Assembly: GCA_018675975.1 (NCBI GenBank)
Contig: JABGXB010000003.1
Location: 331,821-395,820 of the forward strand
Direction: 5' to 3'
Length of the DNA stretch: 64,000 nucleotides
Source: Candidatus Woesearchaeota archaeon
GTDB lineage: Archaea; Nanobdellota; Nanobdellia; Woesearchaeales; JABGXB01
Both the position numbers and the translations under genes were made by a program. The notes below the pieces were generated by a model. The model ran no database searches and had not been told where the DNA came from. It saw only the letters and a program-made list of their open reading frames with translations. Shown piece by piece: positions 1 to 8,878 of this stretch (positions are counted from its first letter, which is position 1; every line of letters begins with the position of its first letter).

Positions 1-722
1 AATTTTTTTCCAATTAAATGTGTTGAAGGTAATTGTAATACTTTTCCTGATGGTAATAATACATCAGCTGCAAAAGTAGATTCAGCGCCAGCAAATTTAT
101 CCCATTGTGGTCTTTCAAAAAAAATATGAGGTAAACTTAATTTTTTATATAATAATTTATGAGTAATTTCCATATCTTGTTTAACTTGATTTAATGAATC
201 TTCACGCGTAGCAAAAACATTATGAGCTTCAGACCAATATAATTCACGAGTTCTTAAAAATGGTCTTGTCATTTTAGTTTCATATCTATATACAGAACAA
301 GTTTGATATCGCTTAAATGGTAAGTCATTATAACTATTAATCCATTTACCATACATATCATATAATGCAGTTTCTGAAGTTGGACGTAATGCTAATTTTT
401 CATCAAAAGTTTTATCTCCCGCACCTGTAACCCAAAAAACTTCAGGCGTAAATCCGTCAATGTGTTCTGCTTCTCTAGTAAAATTACTTTCTGGAATTAA
501 TACTGGCATCAATAATGGTTCATGACCTGTATTTTCAAGTTCAGTTTCCCACATATTAGTTATTTTTTTAATACTTTTTACAGCCCATGGTAAATACACA
601 GGAAATCCTTTTATATTGTATCTAATATCAGCTAACTCAGCTTTTTGCATTAATTGTGTAAACCATTCACTAAAATCAGATTCTTTTGACACCATAATTT
701 TTTGCATTATATCTTTAGCCAT
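1..722 (-). CDS. proS: Prolyl-tRNA synthetase, N-terminal part (runs off the window)
   Basis: Class II aminoacyl-tRNA synthetase that charges tRNA-Pro in the cytoplasm. I translated the minus strand from the ATG at 722 and found an open frame of about 240 codons running off the window at base 1. Landmarks are the start MAKDIMQKIMVSKESDF, the motif GFPVYLPWAVKSI, LRPTSETALYDMYGKW and the motif-2 region MTRPFLRTRELYWSEAH. These match the archaeal/eukaryotic-type ProRS rather than the bacterial form with an inserted editing domain. The anticodon-binding and zinc-like C-terminal domains would lie outside the window. The divergent neighbour is a lipoprotein gene 75 bases away. Confidence 0.93.
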   Translation of the reverse strand, partial: MAKDIMQKIMVSKESDFSEWFTQLMQKAELADIRYNIKGFPVYLPWAVKSIKKITNMWETELENTGHEPLLMPVLIPESNFTREAEHIDGFTPEVFWVTGAGDKTFDEKLALRPTSETALYDMYGKWINSYNDLPFKRYQTCSVYRYETKMTRPFLRTRELYWSEAHNVFATREDSLNQVKQDMEITHKLLYKKLSLPHIFFERPQWDKFAGAESTFAADVLLPSGKVLQLPSTHLIGKK

Positions 723-797
723 AATTGCTAAATATGTAAATTGTTTATAATAATTACTAATAATAAACTTTATTAATATAAAAATAATAACAATAAT

Positions 798-1472
798 ATG
801 AAAATATTAAATATATTATTAATTGTACTGATTGGATTATTACTAACCGCATGCGGAGAAACTATTGAGAATAAAAATAATGGTGAAAATAATAATATAA
901 ATAATAATGAATCAAAAAATAATATATTATTAACAATAGAAGATGAAAAAGAAATGGTTAAACAAAATATGTTTGATTTATTAGAAGAAAATAATAATAT
1001 GTTAATTAGAGACATTAGTGGTAAATTAATTTTAAGATGTAATTTACTTGATTGTGGAATTTCAAGTAAAGTAGAGCATGATGAATTATTTTCAGGATCA
1101 AGTCCAGAAGTAGAAATTATGACACATATTACATTTAATAAGATTATAGAAAATCAAAATAGTTTAGATGCATATAATCAAAACATTAAAAATGTAAATT
1201 TAAATCTATATTTTCCTGAACAAAAATCTGAAAATATAAGAGTACAAACTTCATTTTACGATTTAAAGGATAATTTAAGATTTACTTCATTTGAAAATGG
1301 AGTACTTAAAGGAAGTTTAGAATTTGATATTGAAACATTAACATTGTATATACAAGACTCAAAAGATGACTCTTGTATCACTGGAGATATGATGGGAATT
1401 TGTTATGAAGATTTTCCTATAACTGGAAAATATAAGTTAAATATTGAATTTAAAGAATTAGAATTAAACTAA
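798..1472 (+). CDS. Putative secreted lipoprotein
   Basis: Unrecognised 224-residue protein with a short hydrophobic signal (residues 2-18) ending in the lipobox-like LLLTACG, where Cys19 would be the lipidated residue. An Asn/Glu-rich linker (about 20-45) follows, then a soluble domain with a few more cysteines (RCNLLDCG and CITGDMMGICYED regions) that could form disulphides outside the cell. It is therefore probably anchored on the outer face of the membrane. Archaea lack recognised bacterial Lgt/Lsp enzymes although lipobox proteins are known in some, so lipidation is an inference. Its 3' end overlaps the convergent PAP2 gene by 23 bases. Confidence 0.7.
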   Translation: MKILNILLIVLIGLLLTACGETIENKNNGENNNINNNESKNNILLTIEDEKEMVKQNMFDLLEENNNMLIRDISGKLILRCNLLDCGISSKVEHDELFSGSSPEVEIMTHITFNKIIENQNSLDAYNQNIKNVNLNLYFPEQKSENIRVQTSFYDLKDNLRFTSFENGVLKGSLEFDIETLTLYIQDSKDDSCITGDMMGICYEDFPITGKYKLNIEFKELELN

Positions 1473-1905
1473 TATTCCAAAATAGATAAGCAATTAAAAT
1501 CCCAGAAATAATATCAATCAAAGTATGTTTTTTTAATAATTTTCTACTCAAAAAAACTAATAATAATACTAATAGATTAAAATAAATTAAAAAAATGGAA
1601 TTTACTATTGATAATGAATATAAAAATAATAAAGTTGCCAAAGTAGAATGTCCTGAAGGAAAACTATTTTTGTCTATTAAATAAAATGGATTGATTTTAT
1701 TATAATTATTATTCGGTCTTTTTTTCTTTACTAATAATCTAAATGTAATTATTAAAGATAATGAAAATATAAATGATAAAAATAATACATTTGAATATTT
1801 TATATTAAAAAAATAAGAATAGACTAAAATCAAAAAAAAGAATGGAATATCTCCAAAAACTTCAAATTTATTTAATAAATATATTAAAATTTCTTTAAAT
1901 TTCAT
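1450..1905 (-). CDS. PAP2-family membrane phosphatase
   Basis: Small integral-membrane acid phosphatase of the PAP2 superfamily, about 151 residues with five to six hydrophobic segments. The family signature is visible in order: KKKRPNNN (motif 1), SFPSGHST (motif 2) and a SRKLLKKHTLIDIISG segment (motif 3, R-x5-H-x3-D). Members dephosphorylate lipid phosphates, including polyprenyl pyrophosphates. With a cis-prenyltransferase at 23.9 kb, recycling of a polyprenyl carrier is a plausible role but is inferred. I chose the ATG at 1905, because the in-frame codon further upstream (1914) is only TTG. Confidence 0.85.
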   Translation of the reverse strand: MKFKEILIYLLNKFEVFGDIPFFFLILVYSYFFNIKYSNVLFLSFIFSLSLIITFRLLVKKKRPNNNYNKINPFYLIDKNSFPSGHSTLATLLFLYSLSIVNSIFLIYFNLLVLLLVFLSRKLLKKHTLIDIISGILIAYLFWNISLILIL

Positions 1906-2012
1906 ATTAATCAATAAAAATTACTATTAATAAATATTTTTGAATTTTAACAAAATTTATAAAGAATAAACTTTGGATTTTGTTATAAAAAAACGAAATG
2001 AGGATAATTAAA

Positions 2013-2336
2013 ATGGAATTTTGCCCAGAAGATGGTTCTTTAATGGTACCAAAAAACGAAGACGGAAAAATTGTTACTGCATGCCCAGTTTGTAATTATC
2101 AGTCCAAGAGTAAAGATAGTAATTTAATTAAAGAAAAATTAGAAAAAACTGAAATATTAAAAATTCACAAATCAAGTGAAGAACTTGAAGCATTACCAAA
2201 AGTTGATGCTGAATGTCCTGAATGTGGACATAAAAAGGCTGCATATTGGCAAGAACAAACTAGAAGTTCAGATGAGCCTCCAACAAAATTTTTTAAGTGT
2301 ATTAAATGTAAAAAGACATGGAGAAGTTATAATTAA
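2013..2336 (+). CDS. tfs: Transcription elongation/cleavage factor TFS
   Basis: Archaeal TFIIS-like factor that stimulates transcript cleavage by backtracked RNA polymerase. The C-terminal zinc ribbon is intact (CPECGH ... KCIKCKKTW) and carries the acidic loop QTRSSDEPPTKFFKC, whose Asp-Glu pair is the catalytic tip in TFIIS. The N-terminal ribbon is degenerate: the usual FCPxCG reads FCPEDG, so one Cys ligand is missing while CPVC remains. I chose the ATG at 2013 because GAGG lies about nine bases upstream and the family starts at M-x-FCP. An in-frame ATG at 1998 would add five residues. It ends in a 4-base convergent overlap with the DUF167 gene. Confidence 0.92.
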   Translation: MEFCPEDGSLMVPKNEDGKIVTACPVCNYQSKSKDSNLIKEKLEKTEILKIHKSSEELEALPKVDAECPECGHKKAAYWQEQTRSSDEPPTKFFKCIKCKKTWRSYN

Positions 2337-2569
2337 TTTAACTTTTTTAAAATCTTTTTTTTTGAATTTTTTCCACTTATAATTTCATATTGATTTTTGG
2401 TTAATTTTTTTAATAAATTTAGTACTTCAATATTTGCTTTATTATTAATTGGCTGAGATTTAACTTTAATATAAATAAGATTATTAATTTCATCATATTC
2501 AATTATTTTACTTTCATTTGAATTAGGTTTTATTTTTAATTCGAGAAATTCTTTATTAGCAAAATTCAT
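2333..2569 (-). CDS. DUF167 (YggU-like) protein
   Basis: Small 78-residue protein matching the DUF167/YggU fold, with the typical ending pattern PINNKANIEVLNLLKKLT and ISGKNSKKKILKKL. The family is widespread in bacteria, archaea and eukaryotes; its biochemical role is unknown. It starts with ATGA overlapping the stop of the asparagine synthase gene upstream on the same strand, so the two are probably co-transcribed and translationally coupled. Confidence 0.85.
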   Translation of the reverse strand: MNFANKEFLELKIKPNSNESKIIEYDEINNLIYIKVKSQPINNKANIEVLNLLKKLTKNQYEIISGKNSKKKILKKLN

Positions 2570-4071
2570 TTTAATGAGTTCACAAATTCTTTTTTTGATT
2601 TAAATCCTTTTTCTTTTGCAAGCTTAATTATAGCTTTATCAAAATTAGAACCATATTGAGCACCTAATTTTTTTCTATTAATAAATAATTCATCTTTAAT
2701 ATATTTTCGTGCATATTTTCTTAATATTATTTTTTTTTGTTCATCATTTATCTTTAAAGACGAATCAATTAAAAAAGAATATTTAACTAAATCTTTATCT
2801 AAAAAAGGCAATCTTAATTCAATATTATTTGACATCAATATTAAATCATCCCTATACAAATCACGAAATTGAATATTCTTAAATCCTTCAATACATTCTT
2901 TATTAACATCTCCACCAGCATTTAAAATATCTAAATGTCTACTATAACCAGCAAAACACTCTTCACTTCCAAGTCCGCTAAATAAAACATCAACTGAATC
3001 TTTTTTTGCTAATTGCGAAACAAAATAAAAAGGAAGTGCAACACCCAATTTAATTGGATCAACATCTTCAATTATACTCGCAACCGTTTTTATATTTTTT
3101 TTCAAATTAAACATAGTACAAAAATTTGATTTAAATTCAATATTATTTTCCTTACAAAATGTTTGCGCAAAAGTAAAATCAGGACTAACTCGCATATCAT
3201 CACTTGCAAAACAAGAATTATAACAAACAAAATTATAACCTAAATGTTTTAATATCATAACAATAAGAGTACTATCAATACCTCCTGAGAATAAAACCCC
3301 AAATTTAATATTTTTAGGAACTCTTTTTTTTATTGAAGATACCATTAAATTATCTAATTCATTTAATATTTTATTTTCATCTTTAATATATTTTCCATTA
3401 ACTTCATATAAATTAGAATCAATTTCCTCATCACACATTTTATTATTATTTAAATCAAAACAAATAATTTTATTTCCATCCAAATTATTAATATCAAAAT
3501 TATTAATATTATTATCATCAAATATTTTTTCAATAACTTTACCTTCACTACAAATTAATAAGTTATTATTTTCAAATGCATATTTCATTGGCTTAATACC
3601 AAAAAAGTCTTTAGCAATAAAAACTAAATTATCTCTTTTATTATATAATATAAAAGAAAAAACACCATCAACTTTATTTAATTCTATTTTTAAAGCATTT
3701 AAACTTTGTTTAATTAACTCATCACGATCATTTAATTTTAATGGTAATAAACTTGAAGTTAACAAATCAAATAAAACTAAACTATCACTATTTGCATTTT
3801 GCTTTAAATTCTTATAATTATAAATTTCACAATTTGTTGCAAAATAAAAATATTTTTTTAAAATTGGTTGATTAACTTGAGATACAATCGCATGTAAATT
3901 ATGAAATATAAAATTATTTGGAACTTCATGAATTTTATCCACTTTAAAATAATTTTTAATTTCATTAAAATCAGTAATACCAAAATTATCTAATCCCCTA
4001 TTCTCTATTAATTTCAAATGTTTTTTATTTATTTTTACATTATAATTAAAATTTGCTAAAATCCCACACAT
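2566..4071 (-). CDS. asnB: Asparagine synthase (glutamine-hydrolysing), AsnB-like
   Basis: Two-domain glutamine-dependent amidotransferase of 501 residues. The N-terminus MCGILANF gives the class II glutamine amidotransferase catalytic Cys2. The synthetase half begins with the PP-loop FGVLFSGGIDST at about residue 260, which binds ATP and adenylates the acceptor. The likely reaction is aspartate plus glutamine to asparagine. AsnB-like enzymes can also amidate other substrates such as surface sugars, so the acceptor is not certain. It is the first gene of a probable two-gene operon with DUF167. The start ATG directly supplies Cys2 and is therefore secure. Confidence 0.88.
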   Translation of the reverse strand: MCGILANFNYNVKINKKHLKLIENRGLDNFGITDFNEIKNYFKVDKIHEVPNNFIFHNLHAIVSQVNQPILKKYFYFATNCEIYNYKNLKQNANSDSLVLFDLLTSSLLPLKLNDRDELIKQSLNALKIELNKVDGVFSFILYNKRDNLVFIAKDFFGIKPMKYAFENNNLLICSEGKVIEKIFDDNNINNFDINNLDGNKIICFDLNNNKMCDEEIDSNLYEVNGKYIKDENKILNELDNLMVSSIKKRVPKNIKFGVLFSGGIDSTLIVMILKHLGYNFVCYNSCFASDDMRVSPDFTFAQTFCKENNIEFKSNFCTMFNLKKNIKTVASIIEDVDPIKLGVALPFYFVSQLAKKDSVDVLFSGLGSEECFAGYSRHLDILNAGGDVNKECIEGFKNIQFRDLYRDDLILMSNNIELRLPFLDKDLVKYSFLIDSSLKINDEQKKIILRKYARKYIKDELFINRKKLGAQYGSNFDKAIIKLAKEKGFKSKKEFVNSLK

Positions 4072-4140
4072 AAAACAATGTTAATTTTTCTATTTAAAAA
4101 TGTGATCATAATAAATAAAAACAATATATAAATTAAACAT

Positions 4141-4150
4141 ATTTATAAAA
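4141..4150 (+). promoter_or_regulatory. TATA box (box A) for the prepilin peptidase gene
   Basis: ATTTATAAAA lies about 25 bases before the ATG at 4171, the spacing expected for an archaeal promoter whose transcript starts at or next to the start codon. There is no Shine-Dalgarno sequence, so a leaderless mRNA is likely. Confidence 0.6.
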
Positions 4151-4170
4151 CTCAATAAATAAAATAAAAT

Positions 4171-5013
4171 ATGACATTTATTGAGATTATATTAATAATA
4201 GTTATATTTTTAATGTTTATTGGAACAATATTTGATTTTATTAAAAGGGAAGTTCCAGATACAATAAGTTATTCTATTATAGGAATATCAATATTATTTA
4301 AAATATTTGAAAGTTTTTACTATAAAGACATATATATAATATTTTATGCGGCTTTATTTGGAATAATATCATTTTCCATTTGCTATTATTTAACATATAA
4401 AAACATTTGGGGTGGTGCAGATAGCAAATTTTTAATTGGAATTTGTATTTTATTATCAGGACCAATAAATAATATTGAACATTTATTTTTAAACTATATT
4501 ACAAGTTTTTTTATTATTGGATTTATTTTTTCAACCCTATATTTAATTATTAAATCTATCATTTATTATAAAAAAATAAAAAAAGAAATTCAATCCATAT
4601 TTTTTAATAAAATAAATATAGCATTTATTTTAATCCTAATATTAACATTAATATTCACTCAAAAAATAGAATTCATATTTTTATTAATAATGATTTTGGC
4701 ATTACTAATATTAATATTTAATAAAAATAATTTTGAAAATTTAGAAAAAAAAATATTTATAAAAAATGCCAATCCAAAAACTATTACTGAAGGAGATATT
4801 TTAATTAATTCAATTACAGTAAATAATAAAACAATTAATAATAAGCCAATGGGCCTAAGTTATAATGATGTAAAATTAATCAAAAAACATTCTAAAAATA
4901 AAATATTGATAAGATGGGGAATTCCATTTATACCAGTTTTTTTAATTTCATTTATATTTTTATTAACAAAAATAAATTTATTAAAAATAATTATTTATTT
5001 CTTGATTTTTTAG
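4171..5013 (+). CDS. Type IV prepilin/prearchaellin peptidase (A24 family)
   Basis: Membrane aspartyl protease that removes class III signal peptides from pilins or archaellins. The 280-residue protein has about six hydrophobic segments. The first catalytic Asp is in REVPDTISY (D30). The second is in WGGADSKFLIG near residue 84, the archaeal GGAD form of the GxGD motif. A soluble segment near residues 190-245 containing ITEGDILINSI is also found in archaeal members, followed by a last membrane helix. It could process the pilins assembled by the ATPase/platform pair at 52.5-57.1 kb. The 3' end overlaps the convergent NFACT-R gene by 23 bases. Confidence 0.88.
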   Translation: MTFIEIILIIVIFLMFIGTIFDFIKREVPDTISYSIIGISILFKIFESFYYKDIYIIFYAALFGIISFSICYYLTYKNIWGGADSKFLIGICILLSGPINNIEHLFLNYITSFFIIGFIFSTLYLIIKSIIYYKKIKKEIQSIFFNKINIAFILILILTLIFTQKIEFIFLLIMILALLILIFNKNNFENLEKKIFIKNANPKTITEGDILINSITVNNKTINNKPMGLSYNDVKLIKKHSKNKILIRWGIPFIPVFLISFIFLLTKINLLKIIIYFLIF

Positions 5014-5896
5014 TAATTAATCTTTTTAAAAAATAATTATCAATATCTAATTTTTTATATGGAATATATTTTATAACTTCATCAACACCAAAAGTAATAT
5101 TATTCCCTAAAGATTTAAATGCAGTAATAATTTCTTTAGCAACAATACTAGATTTTTTATTACCTGATTTAAATATTATATAATCAATATTTAAATTTTC
5201 AAAAACGGACAGCGGACCCCACAAAATTAAATCATTAAATAAACCAATACCAGATTGTTGATCCATATAATTAATTGTAGTTTTTTTTCCTTTAATATAA
5301 TAACTCCCTCTTGGAAGCTTTATACCTTCTGGTGAAGTTTTTAACATTTGTTTTCTTTTAATCCAAAAAACTTCAGGATTTAATAATCCACTTTTTGCAC
5401 TTTTTGAAAAAATAGCCGTGAATAAACAAATTTCATCTAAAATTTTTTTATCATTCATTATATCATTAAAATTATTCGAATTTAATTCAAAATCAATCCC
5501 AACATCAAAATTTTTATTATTTAAAACGGCATAACCACTACCAGCTAACATTGTATGAAAAACAATATCATTTTCAGTGGTATATTTACTAATTAAAATC
5601 TCATTTGTATTAATATCAGAACCCATTAAAATAATATTTTTAGAAGATGTAATCATCATTCTAAATTGATTATACCAATTTTTTTTTATATTAATATTTT
5701 TTTTAGTATTTTGATCTAAATCATTCAATTTTTTAATTTCAACATCATTTAATTTATTTAATTTATCTAAATCTTTATCAGCTTTTTTTAAAATATCTAG
5801 AATTTTGACATTTTTTTGTTTTAATTTTTTTGATTTTTCAAAATATATATTGGCATTATTTGCTAAATCCTGTGTATAATCTAATTCAATTTCCAT
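4991..5896 (-). CDS. Stand-alone NFACT-R domain protein (C-terminal part of RqcH/NEMF)
   Basis: About 301 residues: an N-terminal coiled coil (residues 10-75), then the NFACT-R RNA-binding domain (IILMGSDINTNEIL, VFHTMLAGSGYAV, VFWIKRKQMLKTSPEG, PRGSYYIKGKK). In full-length archaeal RqcH/NEMF, a ribosome quality-control factor that binds stalled 50S subunits and recruits tRNA-Ala, this follows the NFACT-N and HhH domains, which are absent here. The N-terminal half may be encoded elsewhere. I chose the ATG at 5896 (MEIELDYT) because AAAGGT precedes it closely. It overlaps the upstream YhbY stop by 11 bases, which implies coupling. Confidence 0.85.
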   Translation of the reverse strand: MEIELDYTQDLANNANIYFEKSKKLKQKNVKILDILKKADKDLDKLNKLNDVEIKKLNDLDQNTKKNINIKKNWYNQFRMMITSSKNIILMGSDINTNEILISKYTTENDIVFHTMLAGSGYAVLNNKNFDVGIDFELNSNNFNDIMNDKKILDEICLFTAIFSKSAKSGLLNPEVFWIKRKQMLKTSPEGIKLPRGSYYIKGKKTTINYMDQQSGIGLFNDLILWGPLSVFENLNIDYIIFKSGNKKSSIVAKEIITAFKSLGNNITFGVDEVIKYIPYKKLDIDNYFLKRLITKKSRNK

Positions 5897-6158
5897 TTTT
5901 ACCTTTTGATAATAAAACAATATTGTTTCCAATAACATTAATTAATATACAATCACATTTTGATACAATTTCATTTGCTAATTCCTTTCTATCACGCAAA
6001 CTCGATATTGATTTATTCAATTTAATTTTGATTAATTTTTTTTTATTAATTAAAGACCTAATTTCATCAATTAAAGGCCTAGTAATGCCTTTTTTACCAA
6101 TATGCAATATAGGTTTTAAATTATGTGCTGTTTTTTTGATATCATCTAAGTTAAACAT
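5886..6158 (-). CDS. YhbY/CRM-domain RNA-binding protein
   Basis: About 90 residues matching the CRM (YhbY) family, which binds pre-50S ribosomal particles and structured RNA. The conserved loop is seen as HIGKKGITRPLIDEI, followed by the basic strand KKLIKIKLNK. I prefer the ATG at 6158 (MFNLDDIKKTAH) because family members begin there. An in-frame ATG at 6203 would add 15 hydrophobic residues and overlap the upstream gene. It sits directly before the NFACT-R gene, so the pair links two large-subunit RNA-binding proteins. Confidence 0.85.
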   Translation of the reverse strand: MFNLDDIKKTAHNLKPILHIGKKGITRPLIDEIRSLINKKKLIKIKLNKSISSLRDRKELANEIVSKCDCILINVIGNNIVLLSKGKNGN

Positions 6159-6192
6159 AATACATAACAAATTAATATATTTAAAAAAATAA

Positions 6193-7149
6193 CTAATTTT
6201 CAATAATATTTACTTGTTCATTCATTATAATGTTTGAAAGATATTTGATTTCAATTATAATTAATAACAGTTCAACATATATTTTATTTAAGTAAATATT
6301 TTTCGAAACACCAAATTTATCATAAACATCTTTTTCTAATTTTTTTAAATCTTCAAATGAATCATTTGCAAGCATAAAATTTTTTGAATGATAGGAATTC
6401 ATCAAATCTGAAAATAAATTATTAATATTTTTAATATATTCTATAAAATTTTTATCCAAATAATCTGAAAGACTATAATGAAATATAGTATCTGCAGTCC
6501 TTAAACAATTTTTTAAAATTAATTTAAATTTTTTTAAAATTAAAAAAAAGTTTAATTTATCATGATTGTTTATATCAATATTAAATTCATTATTATTACA
6601 AGATAAATTAATTATTCTATTAATTAAGTATTGAATTGAATTAACTTCCTCATATCTTTCATTTATTGACTGTAAATCGGCCTTGGAATGAACTTCACTA
6701 AGAATAGAAAAAATATATTTAATTATAATTTCACAACGTTTTATCATATTATTAATAGACAATTTTGAATAATCCAATAAATCTTCAATTATAATTTTAT
6801 CCTTACCAGATTCAATAATATTTAATCCATTTAATTTAGAAATAAAAGTTTTAATTTCACTATTTTTTTTTATTATATTACTACACTTTATTTCAATTAT
6901 TTCGGCTCCTTTAACATATGCAGATAAAATTAATTTTTTTATTGCAGAAATCGGTAAATCTTCAACATTCAAATTACATATTTTTTTAATTTTTTTATTT
7001 TTCTCAATAGATTCAATTGAAATTGAAGTATCATTTTCAATTACTGAAACATAATTACCACTAGTCAAATTGTTATTTTTTAACCATTTTTTTGGTAAAG
7101 ATATAATAAAACTACTTTTACCAAAAGCAATTATTTTTCTTAATTTCAT
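6193..7149 (-). CDS. AbrB/SpoVT N-terminal domain fused to PhoU-like domain (phosphate uptake regulator type)
   Basis: About 318 residues. The first 45 or so (MKLRKIIAFGKSSFIISLPKKWLKNNN) are a SpoVT/AbrB-like swapped-hairpin DNA-binding domain, and the remainder is helical in the pattern of two PhoU bundles. Archaeal proteins with this order are annotated as phosphate-uptake regulators. No phosphate transporter genes are nearby, so the target is unknown. I chose the ATG at 7149 because the AbrB domain starts there. The open frame continues to 7212 and would add a hydrophobic stretch that the family lacks. Confidence 0.75.
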   Translation of the reverse strand: MKLRKIIAFGKSSFIISLPKKWLKNNNLTSGNYVSVIENDTSISIESIEKNKKIKKICNLNVEDLPISAIKKLILSAYVKGAEIIEIKCSNIIKKNSEIKTFISKLNGLNIIESGKDKIIIEDLLDYSKLSINNMIKRCEIIIKYIFSILSEVHSKADLQSINERYEEVNSIQYLINRIINLSCNNNEFNIDINNHDKLNFFLILKKFKLILKNCLRTADTIFHYSLSDYLDKNFIEYIKNINNLFSDLMNSYHSKNFMLANDSFEDLKKLEKDVYDKFGVSKNIYLNKIYVELLLIIIEIKYLSNIIMNEQVNIIEN

Positions 7150-7360
7150 AAACATATAAAACATATACCCATTTATTAAACTAATTATTAAAATTAATAT
7201 AAAATAAATCAAAATAGAGCAATTTTAATTAAAAAAGTTAAAAAAAACATAAATAACATATACAACAATATAAAAACATATAGTAAGATTTATATACTAA
7301 TCAACAAACATTAAATTGTTTATAAGATTTACTTAAGTTTTATAAAAGAGGTGCAGGTTT

Positions 7361-7540
7361 ATGGCTAGAAGGCAATTTGATGTTGATCTTGATGTTTTGA
7401 ATACAATGCCGGTTACGGAAATGAATGCAGATTTGGATGATGAAGCGTCATTTGACCAACAATTGGAAAATTTTGTTCAATCTGATGTTAATGAAGATTC
7501 AAGTGAATCAATTTTTGATGAACTATTAGATTTTGAATAG
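7361..7540 (+). CDS. Small acidic protein, 59 residues
   Basis: Unrecognised small ORF with good coding support. It starts ATGGCTAGAAGGCAATTTG, has a strong Shine-Dalgarno-like GAGGTG centred about nine bases upstream, and ends at TAG followed by a T-rich terminator. The product begins MARRQFDVDLDVLNTM and is dominated by Asp and Glu after that (ending SIFDELLDFE), with no Cys, Lys or membrane segment. Its third-codon positions are richer in G and C than the neighbours, which hints at high expression or foreign origin. It sits alone between divergent genes and has its own TATA-like region (TTTATATACT near 7290). Function unknown. Confidence 0.7.
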   Translation: MARRQFDVDLDVLNTMPVTEMNADLDDEASFDQQLENFVQSDVNEDSSESIFDELLDFE

Positions 7541-7557
7541 TTTTTAATTTTTTTTAT
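7541..7557 (+). terminator. T-rich terminator after the small acidic gene
   Basis: TTTTTAATTTTTTTTATT follows the TAG immediately. Archaeal RNA polymerase terminates on such U-rich tracts without a hairpin. Confidence 0.55.
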
Positions 7558-7594
7558 TCATTAATTTTAAAAATAAGAATTTTTCTCATAAATC

Positions 7595-8878
7595 ATGTTA
7601 TTAAAAAATATTAGATTTATTTTAACAAATGAGCATATAATTGAAAATTGCGATATATTAATTGAAAATAATAAAATAAAATCTATTAAAAAAAATATTT
7701 CAACTATTGACAAAGAAGTAATTGATTGTTCTAATAAAATAATTCTACCAGGTCTTATTAATTTACACTTGCATGGTGGAATGAATATTCTCAGAGGAAT
7801 TTCTGATGATTTAGAATTAAATGAATGGCTTAATACAAAAATTTGGCCTGCTGAAAAAAAATTAAATGAAAAAGATATTTATTATGCAAGCCTAATTAGT
7901 TATTTTGAAAATTTATTTTCAGGAACAACAACAATAGTAGATGCATATTTTGAAATAGACAGCATGAAAAAAGCTGCAGAAAATTCAAATATAAGAGCAT
8001 TTTTATCACCAGCAATTTTCAATCAAAATGATATTGAAAAAGTTAAAAAAAATAATTTTTTTTTACAAAAAAACAATTCAAAAATAAAACCCTTTATTTT
8101 TTTACATTCAATTTATGCAACTGATAAAAAGACATTAAATGATACAATAGATTTTTGTAATAAAAATAATATAATAAAAGCAATTCACATAAGTGAAACA
8201 AGAAATGAATTAATTGAAATAAAAAATAATACTAAATTAATGCCAATTAATTATTTATTAGAAAATAATTTTTTTGAAAAAAAATCATTATTAATTCATT
8301 GTATTTGGCTAACAAAAAATGAAATAAATTTAATTAAAGAAAAAAATACTTCTATTGTACATTGCCCAAGTTCTAATATGAAACTTGCAAGTGGTGCAAC
8401 ACTACCATTAATTGAGTGTTTTAATAATAATATTAATATTGGCCTTGGAACAGATAGTGCAGTTAGTAATAATTGTTTAGATTTATTTAATGAATTAAAA
8501 TTAACTGCATTATTACAAAAACATCATAGATGGGATGCCACAGTTGCAAAAACAAATCAAATAATTAATATGCCTTTTGAAAATGGTGCAAAAGCTCTTG
8601 GAATTGACAATTTAGGTTCAATTAAAGAAAATAATTTAGCAGATTTAATTAGTTTAAATTTAAATGATTTTAATTTATTAGACACAGACAAAAATACATT
8701 AATATCAAATATAATTTATTCTGCAAATAGATCAAATGTATGTGATGTTATAGTAGATGGTAAAATATTAATTAAAAATAAAAATTTACAAACACCAATA
8801 TTAGATTTTAATGGAAATGAAATTTCATTAGAAAAATTAAAAGATATAGTTAATGAAATCAAAAATAAAATATTATAA
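7595..8878 (+). CDS. Amidohydrolase, SAH/MTA deaminase-like
   Basis: Metal-dependent amidohydrolase of 427 residues in the TRZ/ATZ-MtaD/DadD group, which deaminates S-adenosylhomocysteine, methylthioadenosine or adenosine derivatives. Metal ligands are visible: NLHLHGG (about residue 58), KAIHISETRNE (about 200), LLIHCIWLT (about 234) and GLGTDSAVSNN (about 288). The C-terminal small beta domain is present (SIKENNLADLISLN, VIVDGKILI). The substrate cannot be fixed from the sequence. Removal of SAH produced by methyltransferases, including the two radical SAM proteins and the methyltransferase in this window, is one plausible use. The last 6 bases overlap the convergent rpoL gene. Confidence 0.85.
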   Translation: MLLKNIRFILTNEHIIENCDILIENNKIKSIKKNISTIDKEVIDCSNKIILPGLINLHLHGGMNILRGISDDLELNEWLNTKIWPAEKKLNEKDIYYASLISYFENLFSGTTTIVDAYFEIDSMKKAAENSNIRAFLSPAIFNQNDIEKVKKNNFFLQKNNSKIKPFIFLHSIYATDKKTLNDTIDFCNKNNIIKAIHISETRNELIEIKNNTKLMPINYLLENNFFEKKSLLIHCIWLTKNEINLIKEKNTSIVHCPSSNMKLASGATLPLIECFNNNINIGLGTDSAVSNNCLDLFNELKLTALLQKHHRWDATVAKTNQIINMPFENGAKALGIDNLGSIKENNLADLISLNLNDFNLLDTDKNTLISNIIYSANRSNVCDVIVDGKILIKNKNLQTPILDFNGNEISLEKLKDIVNEIKNKIL

